A stretch of DNA of 47,895 bases from positions 1 to 47,895 of the forward strand of contig CAMOVK010000006.1 in NCBI GenBank assembly GCA_946627325.1. The letters run 5' to 3'. Of the stretch, positions 8,741 to 17,185 are shown in pieces. The translations under genes were made by a program, and so were the position numbers. How positions within the stretch are numbered: the first letter of the stretch is position 1; each line of letters begins with the position of its first letter. The stretch is from an uncultured Prevotella sp. Its GTDB lineage: Bacteria; Bacteroidota; Bacteroidia; Bacteroidales; Bacteroidaceae. The notes under the pieces were generated by a model. That model was not told the DNA's origin. It saw nothing but the letters and a program-made list of their open reading frames with translations, and did not search any database.

Positions 8741-9445
8741 TTATATCTTAAATACTATTGGTATAGAAATCATTGTGCGACAAGGTTGGTCTTTGTCTTT
8801 ACCAGGTTTCCATTTCGGCATGGTTTTGAGCACTCTTAATGCTTCGTCGTCGAGCAGTTTGTCGACCGATTTTTCGAGTGTTATGTCGCTTATAGTGCCG
8901 TCTTTATTGACGACGAACGACACTTCCACTTCGCCTTGTATTTTCTGTTGGTATGCTGTTTCAGGATATTTTAGCGACTTGGTGAGCCACTTCATGAACT
9001 CTACCATTCCTCCAGGGAAGTCGGGCATTTGTTCCACTATTCGCCACGACAACACTTTTTCTTTTTCATCCATTATTATTGGTGAAATGGCTTCGGTAGG
9101 TTTCACGTCTTCGTCTTTTGGTTCTCCCTCGTCGTCGCGTGGTTCAATTTCGATGTCTGCATCGTCGGGTGTGTCTGTGTAGTTCTCTACTTCCACCATT
9201 TTCTCGCTCATCTTGTCTTCTGGTCGCTTCATGAGTGGTATCTCATCGTGCTTTTCCTCTTTCTTCAGAGCTTCGAGTTCTTGAATTATATCATCGATAT
9301 CAATGTCGTTATCGCTATCGGAATGTGAGCGCAAGGGCATATATAGTACGGCAATGAATGCCAGTGTGGCAGTCAGCAGTCCGAAGAGGAAACGCCGATT
9401 ACGTTTCCGTTCGAGGTCGGCAGAGCGTGATTTCTTTATTTCCAC
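8741..9445 (-). CDS. TonB-family energy transducer
   Basis: The 234-aa inner-membrane protein transmits proton-motive force to TonB-dependent outer-membrane receptors. It has a cytoplasmic N-terminus (EIKKSRSADLERKRNRR), one transmembrane helix (about 20-40), and a highly acidic periplasmic linker (about 42-135) rich in D and E rather than the usual Pro-Lys repeats. The C-terminal TonB domain (about 145-234) includes FPGGMVEFMKWL, YQQKIQGEVEVSFVVNKDG and MPKWKPGKDKDQP. The start is GTG (9443-9445), and the EIKKS- opening supports it. The mscS stop lies 10 nt upstream. No ExbB or ExbD is encoded nearby. Confidence 0.9.
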   Translation of the reverse strand: MEIKKSRSADLERKRNRRFLFGLLTATLAFIAVLYMPLRSHSDSDNDIDIDDIIQELEALKKEEKHDEIPLMKRPEDKMSEKMVEVENYTDTPDDADIEIEPRDDEGEPKDEDVKPTEAISPIIMDEKEKVLSWRIVEQMPDFPGGMVEFMKWLTKSLKYPETAYQQKIQGEVEVSFVVNKDGTISDITLEKSVDKLLDDEALRVLKTMPKWKPGKDKDQPCRTMISIPIVFKI

Positions 9446-9455
9446 CTTTCGGTTT

Positions 9456-11786
9456 TTAGTTCTTAATGATTCTGAGGTCGCGTTGTGGGAATGGTATTTC
9501 TATTCCAGCCTCGTTGAGAGTGTTGTAAATTTTTTCAAGTATCTCGCAATCAGCGGCATACTGTATTTGCACAGGAACCCATACCAAGACTTTAAGATTG
9601 ATTGAGCTGTCTCCAAATTCGCGTAACACTACCTGCACTCCTCGTCTCTTGTCGATGCACTTGAGAGTTGAGATAGCATTGCTAAGAAGCTGTCGTGTGC
9701 GTTCTATGTCGGTACCATAAGCTACTCCTACGTCGAGTTGGTGCAACTCGTATCCATGATTGCGAGTGAGGTTCTTGTAGTTTTTGGTAAAGAGTTGGCT
9801 GTTTTGGAATGCCATTGTTGAGCCGTCTGTCGTTTCGAGCATGGTACTTGTGTAGCTTATTGAGCTGACCTTACCTCTAATACCGTCGCATATTATCCAG
9901 TCACCGACTTTTATTCTACCAGCCATGAGCGAAATGCCGTAGTACACGTTTTCGATTATATCCTTCATGGCGAAACCTATACCAGTTGATAGTCCTCCTG
10001 AAATAACTACGAGCCATGTGTTGCTGATATGGCAGATGGCAAGAGAGATAAGCAGCCATACTCCCCAGACGACTACTTGCAGTATGTTTCGAGCCATTAC
10101 CATGCGTGAGTCGGCAGTGGTGGGGTCGTGGTTTACGAAGTAGTGATAGATTAATTCTTTTGCTGTCTGGTTGATATATGCGAAGATGAAGAACAAAACG
10201 ATGACCATTGTTATGTTCATGATGCTCAGCGAGAAGTTTGCCGAGTCGATGAACTTATAGGTAAATACGCTCCACGTCATGTCGCCAAGGTTGAATACTC
10301 CCGCTGCCCAATAGATGGCAATTATTACAGAGCATACAGCCATTATAGGGAGCAACACTCCATATACGAAACGATAGAACCATGTTTTCGTTATGGGTTT
10401 TTCTGCGAGGTGATGTTTTGTACCCCAGTCTTTTGTCCACTGGCGGATGCAGGTAATAGTAAGTATGCAGGTCAGCTGCATAATCCACCATATCAGTATC
10501 TGCACAGCCATGAGTGTATATCCTATCCATGATGCTATGAGTGAGATGACAAACACAGCCAGCGAGATGTAAGAATAGAATACGTCGGAACGTGGAATGT
10601 TGTCAGTGTGTCTGCGTATTACGCTCCATTGCCATAGTGTGGAGAGCAGCAGGATTGGAGGGAAACATAGGTTGACGAGGTCGTTAGGCATCAGGGCGAT
10701 ACGAAACGATATTACAATGAACCCTATTGTGATTAGCGGTGTGTATATGCGGAATGCACTTTTTATCTGTTCTCCGCTCACGCGCAGCAACAGTGAGATA
10801 AGTATTACTCCCAATAGCCATGCATATTCAACGAGTAGGCTACTTGCCATTGTGATGAAATTTTGCTCCCACATCATGCGCACGATGCCTAATATCACGG
10901 CAAAGGTGAGTATTGTGGTTGTCATGATGATGCAGGAACGGCGTGCCATAAATCCTTCGGAACGGAAACGCTTAGGCATAAGCACGCGCAGAAAGAGCAT
11001 GTTGAGCATTGCGGCAATGAGTCCATATACTACAATAATGAAGAACAATCCAATGATTACGCGGCTGTCCCAGTCGGATTTTACCTTCCGTTGTGCCTTA
11101 TATTTGTCGTTGATTGCCTCTGATGTCTGTGTGATTTTTAATGGTAATCGAGAGAGTATGCTAAAATAACTGTCGCCACCATTTACAAAAATGTTGTTCT
11201 GTATCTCGCCATAGCGTATATGGGCATAGTCGTTGAGTTGTTTAAGTTCGCGCTCGGTGTTTTCGTAGTAGCCGATATATTCGGTCAGTTGTTCGCGCAT
11301 CATTTCCATGGTGCGTTTAATGTTTACAGCGAGAGCCAGACAAACGCTTCGGTCGGTCTTTGCTTTGTCGCTCAAAATGACAACAGGCATCTCGTTCAAA
11401 CTTGTCACCAGACTATCGTAGCGAGCCGTCTCGATATCTATTTTGTCGATGATATTGCGGAAAGGCATTATTTGGCGTTGGAAGTCGTGGTACATCTCTG
11501 TGGCTTCATGACAGGCGTAGGTTAGGTCGAAGACATAGCCTGATTTCTGCGAGTAGAGCATCAGCGAGTTTTGCTTACTTCGCTTCATTATTGTAAACAT
11601 CTGGTCGCGCACCTGTTCCTTTATGCGCTTGCCTTGCTTGGCTTGGCGCTGGTGCTCGAGATAGGTGTCGGTCATCTCGCTGCGCAGTATGGCAAGCGTA
11701 CTCTCAAGGTCTCTCTCCTTCAAGACAGCACTTGCAGGAAGAAGCACAAAGAGAAAGATAACGAATAGGAATAGTCGTTGTTTCAT
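9456..11786 (-). CDS. Mechanosensitive ion channel, MscS family (large, MscM/K-like)
   Basis: The product is predicted to open under membrane tension and release osmolytes. The 776-aa protein has a signal peptide or first helix (MKQRLFLFVIFLFVLLPASA), a long helical periplasmic domain (about 25-250), and many transmembrane helices (about 255-600). An MscS core follows, with GLSTGIGFAMKDIIENVYYG near 600 and the beta-domain segment VGDWIICDGIRGKVSSI. Reading continues upstream in frame, but ATG at 11786 is chosen because it gives the signal sequence and because a full promoter (11792-11823) ends about 6 nt before it. It heads the run mscS-tonB-prenyl synthase-tatD-PagL-like. A 22-bp phased repeat array lies about 120 bp farther upstream. 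Confidence 0.9.
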   Translation of the reverse strand: MKQRLFLFVIFLFVLLPASAVLKERDLESTLAILRSEMTDTYLEHQRQAKQGKRIKEQVRDQMFTIMKRSKQNSLMLYSQKSGYVFDLTYACHEATEMYHDFQRQIMPFRNIIDKIDIETARYDSLVTSLNEMPVVILSDKAKTDRSVCLALAVNIKRTMEMMREQLTEYIGYYENTERELKQLNDYAHIRYGEIQNNIFVNGGDSYFSILSRLPLKITQTSEAINDKYKAQRKVKSDWDSRVIIGLFFIIVVYGLIAAMLNMLFLRVLMPKRFRSEGFMARRSCIIMTTTILTFAVILGIVRMMWEQNFITMASSLLVEYAWLLGVILISLLLRVSGEQIKSAFRIYTPLITIGFIVISFRIALMPNDLVNLCFPPILLLSTLWQWSVIRRHTDNIPRSDVFYSYISLAVFVISLIASWIGYTLMAVQILIWWIMQLTCILTITCIRQWTKDWGTKHHLAEKPITKTWFYRFVYGVLLPIMAVCSVIIAIYWAAGVFNLGDMTWSVFTYKFIDSANFSLSIMNITMVIVLFFIFAYINQTAKELIYHYFVNHDPTTADSRMVMARNILQVVVWGVWLLISLAICHISNTWLVVISGGLSTGIGFAMKDIIENVYYGISLMAGRIKVGDWIICDGIRGKVSSISYTSTMLETTDGSTMAFQNSQLFTKNYKNLTRNHGYELHQLDVGVAYGTDIERTRQLLSNAISTLKCIDKRRGVQVVLREFGDSSINLKVLVWVPVQIQYAADCEILEKIYNTLNEAGIEIPFPQRDLRIIKN

Positions 11787-11791
11787 GCCGA

Positions 11792-11823
11792 CAAAAGTAC
11801 GATTAAGCGAACGAAAAGCCAAA
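11792..11823 (-). promoter_or_regulatory. Promoter of mscS, abutting the start codon
   Basis: On the minus strand, a -33 TTTG (11820-11823), a 20-bp spacer and a -7 TACTTTTG (11792-11799) match the Bacteroidetes consensus. The expected transcription start falls at about 11785-11788, on or next to the ATG at 11786, which predicts a leaderless or nearly leaderless mRNA. Confidence 0.7.
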
Positions 11824-11944
11824 TTTATTTGGGCTTTTCTGAGCCTTGAAAGCTTTTCAAAAGGTGTGTTTGAAAATGTGATAACACCTAATTCGTCAAA
11901 TAACAAATCATATATTGAAAACCCTATTCAATGATACCCATTTT

Positions 11945-12027
11945 CAAAAGTTATGCTTTTGGGGTTGGAAAGCATGCCTTTCCGAACCCAAAAGCAATGC
12001 TTTCCACCGCGAAAAGACATGCTTTTC
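11945..12027. repeat. 22-bp phased palindromic repeat array 1 (4 units)
   Basis: Four 17-bp imperfect palindromes start at 11945, 11967, 11989 and 12011, exactly 22 bp apart. Each has a GRAAAG-like arm, a 5-nt AT-rich centre and a CTTTYC-like arm. The units are separated by GC-richer 5-nt spacers (GGGTT, GAACC, ACCGC). Paired changes keep symmetry: C1/G17 in the first unit and G2/C16 in the second. The array lies between the folC stop and the mscS promoter. Related arrays occur at 37757-37839 and 46799-46947. Confidence 0.9.
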
Positions 12028-12061
12028 AGAACCTCAATGTTTAAGGGCGTTTGGAGAGTGT

Positions 12062-13357
12062 TTACTCTCTGTTTCCTTGTAGTGATGCAAGCAGGTCGGC
12101 AACGATGTAACTACTACCTCCTACAAACACGAAATCATCGGCATTTGAGTCGCTTATTGCTGCGCGGTAGGCTTCTTCAACGTTGCCGAACACCGTACCA
12201 TGTAAACCTTTTGACTCGCCTTCGTCAGCTATGCGCACTGCACTGATTGCTCGATGGGTAGATGCTTGTGTCCAGTAGTAGATAGCATCTTTTGGTAGCA
12301 TTGCCATAACTGTTTGGAAGTCTTTGTCGTCAACCATTCCGAAAACTATTCGTCGCTGCTTGCAATGCTGTCGCTTGATTTGCTCAGCGAGGTATTGCCA
12401 TCCGCCAGTGTTATGTCCAGTGTCGCAGACAACGAGCGGGTTGGCTTGTAGTCGTTGCCAACGCCCCATCAGCCCCGTAAGGTCGCAGACGTGAGCGAGT
12501 GCTGTTTTCACGTTGTCATCGGTAATTGTAAAGTGGCGTTTCAGCAGTCGCAAAGCAGCCAGAATGGTCTGCATGTTAAGGTGTTGGCAGTCGCCACCAA
12601 GCTGACCAGTCAACTCTCCATAGTCGGTAGTGGTGTAATCAATGCCCCCCTCTTCGTTGTGACTATAGTCACTGATAAGGTGTTCGTCTTGTGCAAACAC
12701 TATCTCAGCAGACATTTCCTGAGCTTTTTTCTCGAAAACAGGGCGAGTCTCGTGGCAGTATTCTCCCACAACAACGGGAATATGATGTTTAATTATACCT
12801 GCTTTCTCAAATGCTATCTTCGCAAGGGTATCGCCTAATTGCTGCGTATGGTCGAGCGAAATGTTGGTTATGATGGAGAGTAGGGGAGTGACGATGTTGG
12901 TTGAGTCGAGCCTACCACCGAGTCCCACCTCAACAACAGCCACATCTACACCCTCTTCGGCAAAATAGAGAAAAGCCAAAGCCGTAGTCAGTTCGAAAAA
13001 CGAGGGATGTAATGGTTCGAAAAACTCACGTTCTTGTTCTACGAAATCTATCACCCGCTGCTCAGGTATAGGTTTACCATTGATTCGTATTCGCTCACGA
13101 AAATCTACCAAATGGGGCGACGTGTATAATCCTACACGCAACCCAGACTCGCCGAGTATGGCTGCCAGCGAGTGGGAAACCGAGCCCTTGCCATTAGTAC
13201 CACCAACGTGGATAGTCCGAAACTTGCGATGGGGAAAGCCTAAATGTTCGTCGAGCCGCAATGTGGTGCCCAATCCTGGTTTATAAGCAGAAGCCCCAAC
13301 GTGTTCGAAAACGGGGACACTATTATAAAGATATTCAATGGTTTCTTCGTAATTCAT
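12062..13357 (-). CDS. folC: Bifunctional folylpolyglutamate synthase / dihydrofolate synthase
   Basis: FolC adds L-glutamate to dihydropteroate and to reduced folates, using ATP. This makes folates and retains them in the cytosol. The 431-aa protein shows the Mur-ligase-type P-loop VGGTNGKGSVSH (51-62), TSPHLVDFRERIRING, VEVGLGGRLDSTN, ISLDHTQQLG with the metal-binding His, IAFEKAGIIK, and the C-terminal CDTGHNTGGW. ATG at 13357 (MNYEETIEYL) is preferred over one 24 nt upstream because the promoter -7 box (13379-13386) overlaps that earlier ATG. Confidence 0.95.
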   Translation of the reverse strand: MNYEETIEYLYNSVPVFEHVGASAYKPGLGTTLRLDEHLGFPHRKFRTIHVGGTNGKGSVSHSLAAILGESGLRVGLYTSPHLVDFRERIRINGKPIPEQRVIDFVEQEREFFEPLHPSFFELTTALAFLYFAEEGVDVAVVEVGLGGRLDSTNIVTPLLSIITNISLDHTQQLGDTLAKIAFEKAGIIKHHIPVVVGEYCHETRPVFEKKAQEMSAEIVFAQDEHLISDYSHNEEGGIDYTTTDYGELTGQLGGDCQHLNMQTILAALRLLKRHFTITDDNVKTALAHVCDLTGLMGRWQRLQANPLVVCDTGHNTGGWQYLAEQIKRQHCKQRRIVFGMVDDKDFQTVMAMLPKDAIYYWTQASTHRAISAVRIADEGESKGLHGTVFGNVEEAYRAAISDSNADDFVFVGGSSYIVADLLASLQGNRE

Positions 13358-13378
13358 GATGCTTGAGTTTTTACGCTG

Positions 13379-13386
13379 CAAAGGTA
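13379..13386 (-). promoter_or_regulatory. Putative -7 box of folC promoter
   Basis: The minus strand reads TACCTTTG, an exact match to TAnnTTTG, about 21 nt before the chosen folC ATG. No clear TTTG lies at the expected -33 position, so the call rests on one element. Confidence 0.5.
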
Positions 13387-13467
13387 TGAATTAGTAACAA
13401 TAAATATGGCCTTTACAATAATAAAATATAAAAATTCAACATCGTCAAGGTCGGGCCACAAAAAGAA

Positions 13468-13501
13468 GTTAGGCAGATGCTGTAGCCAACATCTGCCTAA
13501 C
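13468..13501 (-). terminator. Rho-independent terminator after the PepSY-like lipoprotein gene
   Basis: A perfect 12-bp inverted repeat (GTTAGGCAGATG at 13468-13479 and its complement at 13490-13501) has a 10-nt loop. On the minus strand it is followed by TTCTTTTTG. It lies 34 nt past the stop at 13535 and separates the PepSY/two-component locus from folC. Confidence 0.85.
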
Positions 13502-13534
13502 GTTTTTAACCATTTCAGAACAAAGGAAATCGAG

Positions 13535-14428
13535 TTAAGCCGTCATGACTGTTCCATCGGGGCGGATAAAGAGTTCCACGTCGGGCTGTCCTTTCTTCTC
13601 CAGTTCGATGCGATAGTATTCACCTTGTGGGCTATCGATGAGACTCACTTCGTCTATAGTCCAAGTTGTGTAGTTTGCGTCGATGTACTGTATGACAGGT
13701 TGAGGCAGTGGTGTCACGCGCAGGTTTATTTCTGTTTCGGTGCGTATCCATGTACCATCCTCTTGGAACAGAGCATCGTAGCCCTTGTTGTCCAAAATGA
13801 ATTCTGCTTCATACATACCATTTTCGCGTTCCCACTCTATATGTATAGCCTTTGGATATAAATCATAGAATGTGCGTAAAACAGCTTCGGGAACATTCTG
13901 GGTTGCAACGTCGCCATCGTTGAAATCTCTATCTACAATGGTGTTGAGCAATGTCCCGTCGGCTTTGATGAAAATGGTTACCTCAGGCTCACCACGTTTC
14001 TGAAGTTCTATCTCATAGAAAGTGTCGGTAAGAGTCACAATTAGGTCGATGTCATCAATAGCCCATCCTGCATAGTTCGACTGGATATAGTCGATGATAG
14101 GTTGAGGTAATTGATTGCTACCACCACCAAGATTTTGGCTCTTGCGAGTGATTTTCCAAGTGCCATCGTATTCGAACCAAGCACTTTGTCGGATGTTTTC
14201 CATTGAGAAATTTGCTTCGTACAAGTTGTTTTTCTGTTTCCATTCCACGTTTTGAGCATTCGGAAAGTTTGCCACAAAAAGCGTTTCTACTTCATCGGGA
14301 ACATTAATGCTGTTCACAATCACTCCATCGGTCAGCACGTCGTCGCTATCGCTACAACTATACAAACCAGCACTGAAAAGGAAACACGCAGTGAGAGTTA
14401 GAAGATTAGTTTTTAATAAGGTTCTCAT
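13535..14428 (-). CDS. PepSY-like (BLIP-fold) lipoprotein with two tandem modules
   Basis: The 297-aa product starts with a lipoprotein signal ending SAGLYSC, with C25 as the predicted lipidated cysteine. Two homologous modules of about 120 residues follow. Each has a 'PNAQNVEWKQKNNLYEANF / PKAIHIEWERENGMYEAEF' segment, an aromatic-rich 'WFEYDGTW / LFQEDGTW' turn, LPQP-I-YI, and a 'YEIELQKRGEPEVTIFI / YRIELEKKGQPDVELFI' end. These match the PepSY-like domain of Bacteroidetes periplasmic proteins (PF11396 type). Function is unknown. It follows the smaller PepSY-like gene and lies downstream of a two-component system. ATG at 14428 fits the lipoprotein signal best. An in-frame ATG at 14473 would add 15 residues. 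Confidence 0.82.
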   Translation of the reverse strand: MRTLLKTNLLTLTACFLFSAGLYSCSDSDDVLTDGVIVNSINVPDEVETLFVANFPNAQNVEWKQKNNLYEANFSMENIRQSAWFEYDGTWKITRKSQNLGGGSNQLPQPIIDYIQSNYAGWAIDDIDLIVTLTDTFYEIELQKRGEPEVTIFIKADGTLLNTIVDRDFNDGDVATQNVPEAVLRTFYDLYPKAIHIEWERENGMYEAEFILDNKGYDALFQEDGTWIRTETEINLRVTPLPQPVIQYIDANYTTWTIDEVSLIDSPQGEYYRIELEKKGQPDVELFIRPDGTVMTA

Positions 14429-14535
14429 GTTTGAACCAACATTCTTAAAGTGATTTTTTGATAATGTTTTCATGTCGTTTCATGTTTATAATCCCCATCC
14501 CCCCTCCCTTTCGGGAGGTGAGAAAGGGCAGGTTA

Positions 14536-14979
14536 TTAGTAATCAATATCTACAACTTGGAATTTCTTGTTGAATTTTATTTCTACTCTATTCGAGAGGT
14601 CGATTTCGTAGTAAAGCGTATTTTGCTCTATCTGCATAATATGGCTGTCGGAATAGTTCTCGCGCACATATTGCAGTATCTCCTTCGGAACGATAGCTGT
14701 AGGCACTTTTCCTGCAGCACATTTCACCTCTGTCCAGTCGCCATTTCTGCCAAATTCTACTTTGTCACCATTGGTGAAAATCACATCATAGGTACTACCG
14801 ATGAGTTCACGCTCTTTCTTTACGAGGGCAATCTTCTTGCCTGCGAAATGAGTCTTTATAAACTGTTGAGACTTGGTAGGTAGCTGACTAACAGTGATTG
14901 GTTTGTCGTGACCAGCGCATACTACTGTAGCACACGCTACAACAAGAACTGCTAAAATAAATAATCTTGACATTTTCAT
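14536..14979 (-). CDS. Exported PepSY-like protein
   Basis: The 147-aa protein has a signal peptide (residues 1-22, ending VVCAG) and one PepSY-like module. The module shows LPTKSQQFIKTHF, YDVIFTNGDKVEFGRNGDWTEVK, IVPKEILQYVRENY and LYYEIDLSNRVEIKFNKKFQVVDIDY. It resembles the small periplasmic PepSY-like proteins commonly placed next to two-component systems in Bacteroidetes, where a sensor-modulating role has been suggested but is unproven here. It shares direction and probably a transcript with the tandem-module lipoprotein downstream. Its upstream region resembles that of the response regulator gene. Confidence 0.82.
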   Translation of the reverse strand: MKMSRLFILAVLVVACATVVCAGHDKPITVSQLPTKSQQFIKTHFAGKKIALVKKERELIGSTYDVIFTNGDKVEFGRNGDWTEVKCAAGKVPTAIVPKEILQYVRENYSDSHIMQIEQNTLYYEIDLSNRVEIKFNKKFQVVDIDY

Positions 14980-15020
14980 AACTATTTTCTTTTTAAGTTA
15001 ATAATTGAATTCTGTGTAAA

Positions 15021-15083
15021 AATCTGATTAAGCGAGAGAGAGAATCAAACTAAATTTGTTCTTCTGAGCGCAAAAGATTTTAT
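15021..15083 (-). promoter_or_regulatory. Upstream element of the PepSY gene, similar to that of the response regulator
   Basis: This segment aligns with 17200-17258 upstream of the response regulator gene. The shared ordered blocks are AATC, ATTAAG-GA-A-A, AATCAAA, TTTGTT-TTC-GAG-G and AAGATTTTAT, with small gaps. Both copies have the same orientation and a similar distance to their genes. The simplest reading is a common binding or promoter region, implying that the two-component system controls both units. Confidence 0.6.
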
Positions 15084-15089
15084 GCAAAA

Positions 15090-15120
15090 TTCAGAATCAA
15101 TTCTGAAAACAATCTGAAAA
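15090..15120. promoter_or_regulatory. Candidate OmpR-type operator: palindrome and 11-bp direct repeats
   Basis: TTCAGAATCAATTCTGAA (15090-15107) is an inverted repeat with 8-bp arms. Overlapping it, TCTGAAAA occurs at 15102-15109 and again at 15113-15120, 11 bp apart, the spacing used by OmpR/PhoB-family dimers. It lies about 110-140 bp upstream of the PepSY gene and beyond its putative promoter, a reasonable activator position. Confidence 0.45.
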
Positions 15121-15224
15121 AACAAGAAAAAATGCAGAAAATTAAAAATCGTAGGTTATTTATTTTGCAACTCAAATCTGTAAATAATATACAAACCTTC
15201 AGCATGAGATATTATTATTCCCAC

Positions 15225-16505
15225 TTAGTTGGAGAGCCTTTTTAACGTGAAAACGTGGTGAGAGTTGACAAATGTATAGTTGATTTCAATTTGGTAGCGG
15301 TCGCAAATAGCTTTTGCTATTGATAGACCTAAACCCGTGGATTGGCTATTTGAAGAAGAATGATAGAAACAATCGAAAATCTTATTCTTGTCTAAAGGGC
15401 TGGGAATACCAGAGTTTTCAATAGTAAAACAATTATTGTCGGATTCGATGTGAATGGTGCCGTCAGCACAATTATGGACAAATGCGTTTTTCAGCAAGTT
15501 ATGTATAAGGGTATGTGCAAGCGACTCATCGATTTCGACGATGAAGGGGCTTACGATATTCTGAGTAATGGTAATGTTATTTGAAGAATAAATAGTCTCG
15601 TAGTCTGGTAAGAGTTGACCAACAATGGTATCTAAAGCAATGTGCTGCATATCGCTAAACTGCTGGTTCTCTATCTTGACCAACAATAGCAAAGAGCGGT
15701 TGATGCTCGATAGATGTTGAATTGTTTGGCGAGTTTTGATGATTTCTTCCATCTGATGTTCAGAAAGATTGCCTTCTTCTATGAGCATTTCGAGACGATT
15801 TGAGCATACGGCAAGCGGTGTTTGCATCTCGTGAGAAGCATTGCCAACGAATAATTTCTGCTGTTGGTATGCCTCTTCGTTTCGAAGAATGCTCTCACCG
15901 ACAACCTTATTCATAGTTTGAAACTCTTCGATGTTGGTAGGATTGCGTAGAGGCTCGTTCTGATTGCCGAGTCGATAGTTGTCGAGCCATCGGAGTAGCT
16001 TACGGAGTGGAGAAAACGAGCGATGAATAGTCCACATATTTAGAATAACCAGTGCAATCAAAATAGACAGGAAAAGTACAACAATCCAGAAAAGAATAGC
16101 ATGCCTAAGGTCGGTCTTGTCGATATATGGTGTTGAAACCTCAAGTTCGTAGAATTTGCCAGCATCGTCGTTAAATATGTAGGTTAGAACTCGTGCAGGC
16201 TCTGTTTCGTCTTTCTCTTTGATGAACACATCTCGGTCTTCGTAGCGGATATGCGATACGCGAGAAGCCTCTTCAGCTGAAATCTCATGAAGAAAGAACT
16301 GGTTGTTCGAACCATTGGAAGCTGCTGGCAATTCCTCGTTGCGCACAAAACGGATAATTATCATCTCGGCATAGTTCTCAAGAGAATCATCGACTTCGTC
16401 GTTGATTTCGCCTGTGATAATAAAATAAAAGCCCACCGACCAAACTGTGAGTATAAGGCTTGCTACAAGAGCAATGCGACGAGCTACTACATTAAACAAT
16501 TTCAT
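15225..16505 (-). CDS. Membrane sensor histidine kinase
   Basis: The 426-aa sensor has a first transmembrane helix (about 9-31), a periplasmic domain (about 32-133) and a second helix (about 135-160). The dimerisation/phosphoacceptor box NASHEMQTPLA has H225. The ATPase domain includes HNLLKNAFVHN (N box), IENSG, and STGLGLSIAKAI (G2 box). A HAMP-like linker is short. It starts 3 nt after the response regulator stop, so the two are co-transcribed. The stimulus is unknown, but the two PepSY-like exported proteins downstream may interact with its periplasmic domain. That is inference from position. Confidence 0.93.
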   Translation of the reverse strand: MKLFNVVARRIALVASLILTVWSVGFYFIITGEINDEVDDSLENYAEMIIIRFVRNEELPAASNGSNNQFFLHEISAEEASRVSHIRYEDRDVFIKEKDETEPARVLTYIFNDDAGKFYELEVSTPYIDKTDLRHAILFWIVVLFLSILIALVILNMWTIHRSFSPLRKLLRWLDNYRLGNQNEPLRNPTNIEEFQTMNKVVGESILRNEEAYQQQKLFVGNASHEMQTPLAVCSNRLEMLIEEGNLSEHQMEEIIKTRQTIQHLSSINRSLLLLVKIENQQFSDMQHIALDTIVGQLLPDYETIYSSNNITITQNIVSPFIVEIDESLAHTLIHNLLKNAFVHNCADGTIHIESDNNCFTIENSGIPSPLDKNKIFDCFYHSSSNSQSTGLGLSIAKAICDRYQIEINYTFVNSHHVFTLKRLSN

Positions 16506-16508
16506 GGC

Positions 16509-17180
16509 TCAAGTGAGTTTATATCCAAAACCATATACGGTTTTAATTTCTATAGTGGAACCAGCTTCTTTCAGTCGTTTGCGCAGGTTTTTGATTTGGG
16601 CATAGATAAAGTCGAAACTATCCGCTTGGTCTATATAATCGCCCCATACAGCTTCCGCAAGGATTTGTTTCTCGACTAACCGACCTTTGCGATTGGCAAG
16701 AAAAAGAAGTATGTCGTATTCTTTTCGTCCGAGATCGAGGGGCTTGTTATCAACCGAAACGGTAAAAGTAGAGGTATCGATACTGACATTACCTATCTGA
16801 ATAGCTCCTACCGACTGCTTGTTTACACGCCTCATCAGACTTGATATGCGTGCGTGTAGTTCGGAAAGATGGAAGGGTTTGGGTAGATAGTCGTCAGCTC
16901 CAAGTTCGAGACCATTCACTTTGTCTTCGATAGAGTCTTTTGCAGAGAGGATAATCACGTTCAATCGCATCCCGCGGTTGGAAGCTTCGCGAAGTAAGTC
17001 GAGACCATTGCCGTCGGGAAGCATTATGTCGAGAAGGATGCAGTCATACTGATAGACGAAAATTTTCATGTGAGCAGAGGCGTAGTCAGCAGCTGTCTCA
17101 ACAATATATCGTTCCTTCTCAAGCGAGCGAACAAGCAAATCGCGCAACTCAAGGTTGTCTTCAACTATCAGAATCTTCAT
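16509..17180 (-). CDS. Response regulator, OmpR/PhoB family
   Basis: The 223-aa protein has a receiver domain (1-118): acidic pocket VEDN, phosphoacceptor D51 in LLDIMLPDGNG, conserved Ser/Thr in ILSAKD, and KPF with the switch Lys. A winged-helix DNA-binding domain (about 127-223) follows, with LGRKEYDILLFLANRKGRLV, IYAQIKNLRKRL and VYGFGYKLT. It is encoded directly before its cognate kinase. The promoter ends a few bases before the ATG, and the mRNA is predicted to be leaderless. Its upstream region resembles that of the PepSY gene at 14979, consistent with autoregulation plus regulation of that unit. Confidence 0.95.
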   Translation of the reverse strand: MKILIVEDNLELRDLLVRSLEKERYIVETAADYASAHMKIFVYQYDCILLDIMLPDGNGLDLLREASNRGMRLNVIILSAKDSIEDKVNGLELGADDYLPKPFHLSELHARISSLMRRVNKQSVGAIQIGNVSIDTSTFTVSVDNKPLDLGRKEYDILLFLANRKGRLVEKQILAEAVWGDYIDQADSFDFIYAQIKNLRKRLKEAGSTIEIKTVYGFGYKLT

Positions 17181-17185
17181 GCCGA

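Noticed and set aside
11787..11906. N-terminal extension of mscS by 40 residues
   Set aside because: It covers the promoter at 11792-11823 and would bury the signal peptide inside the protein.
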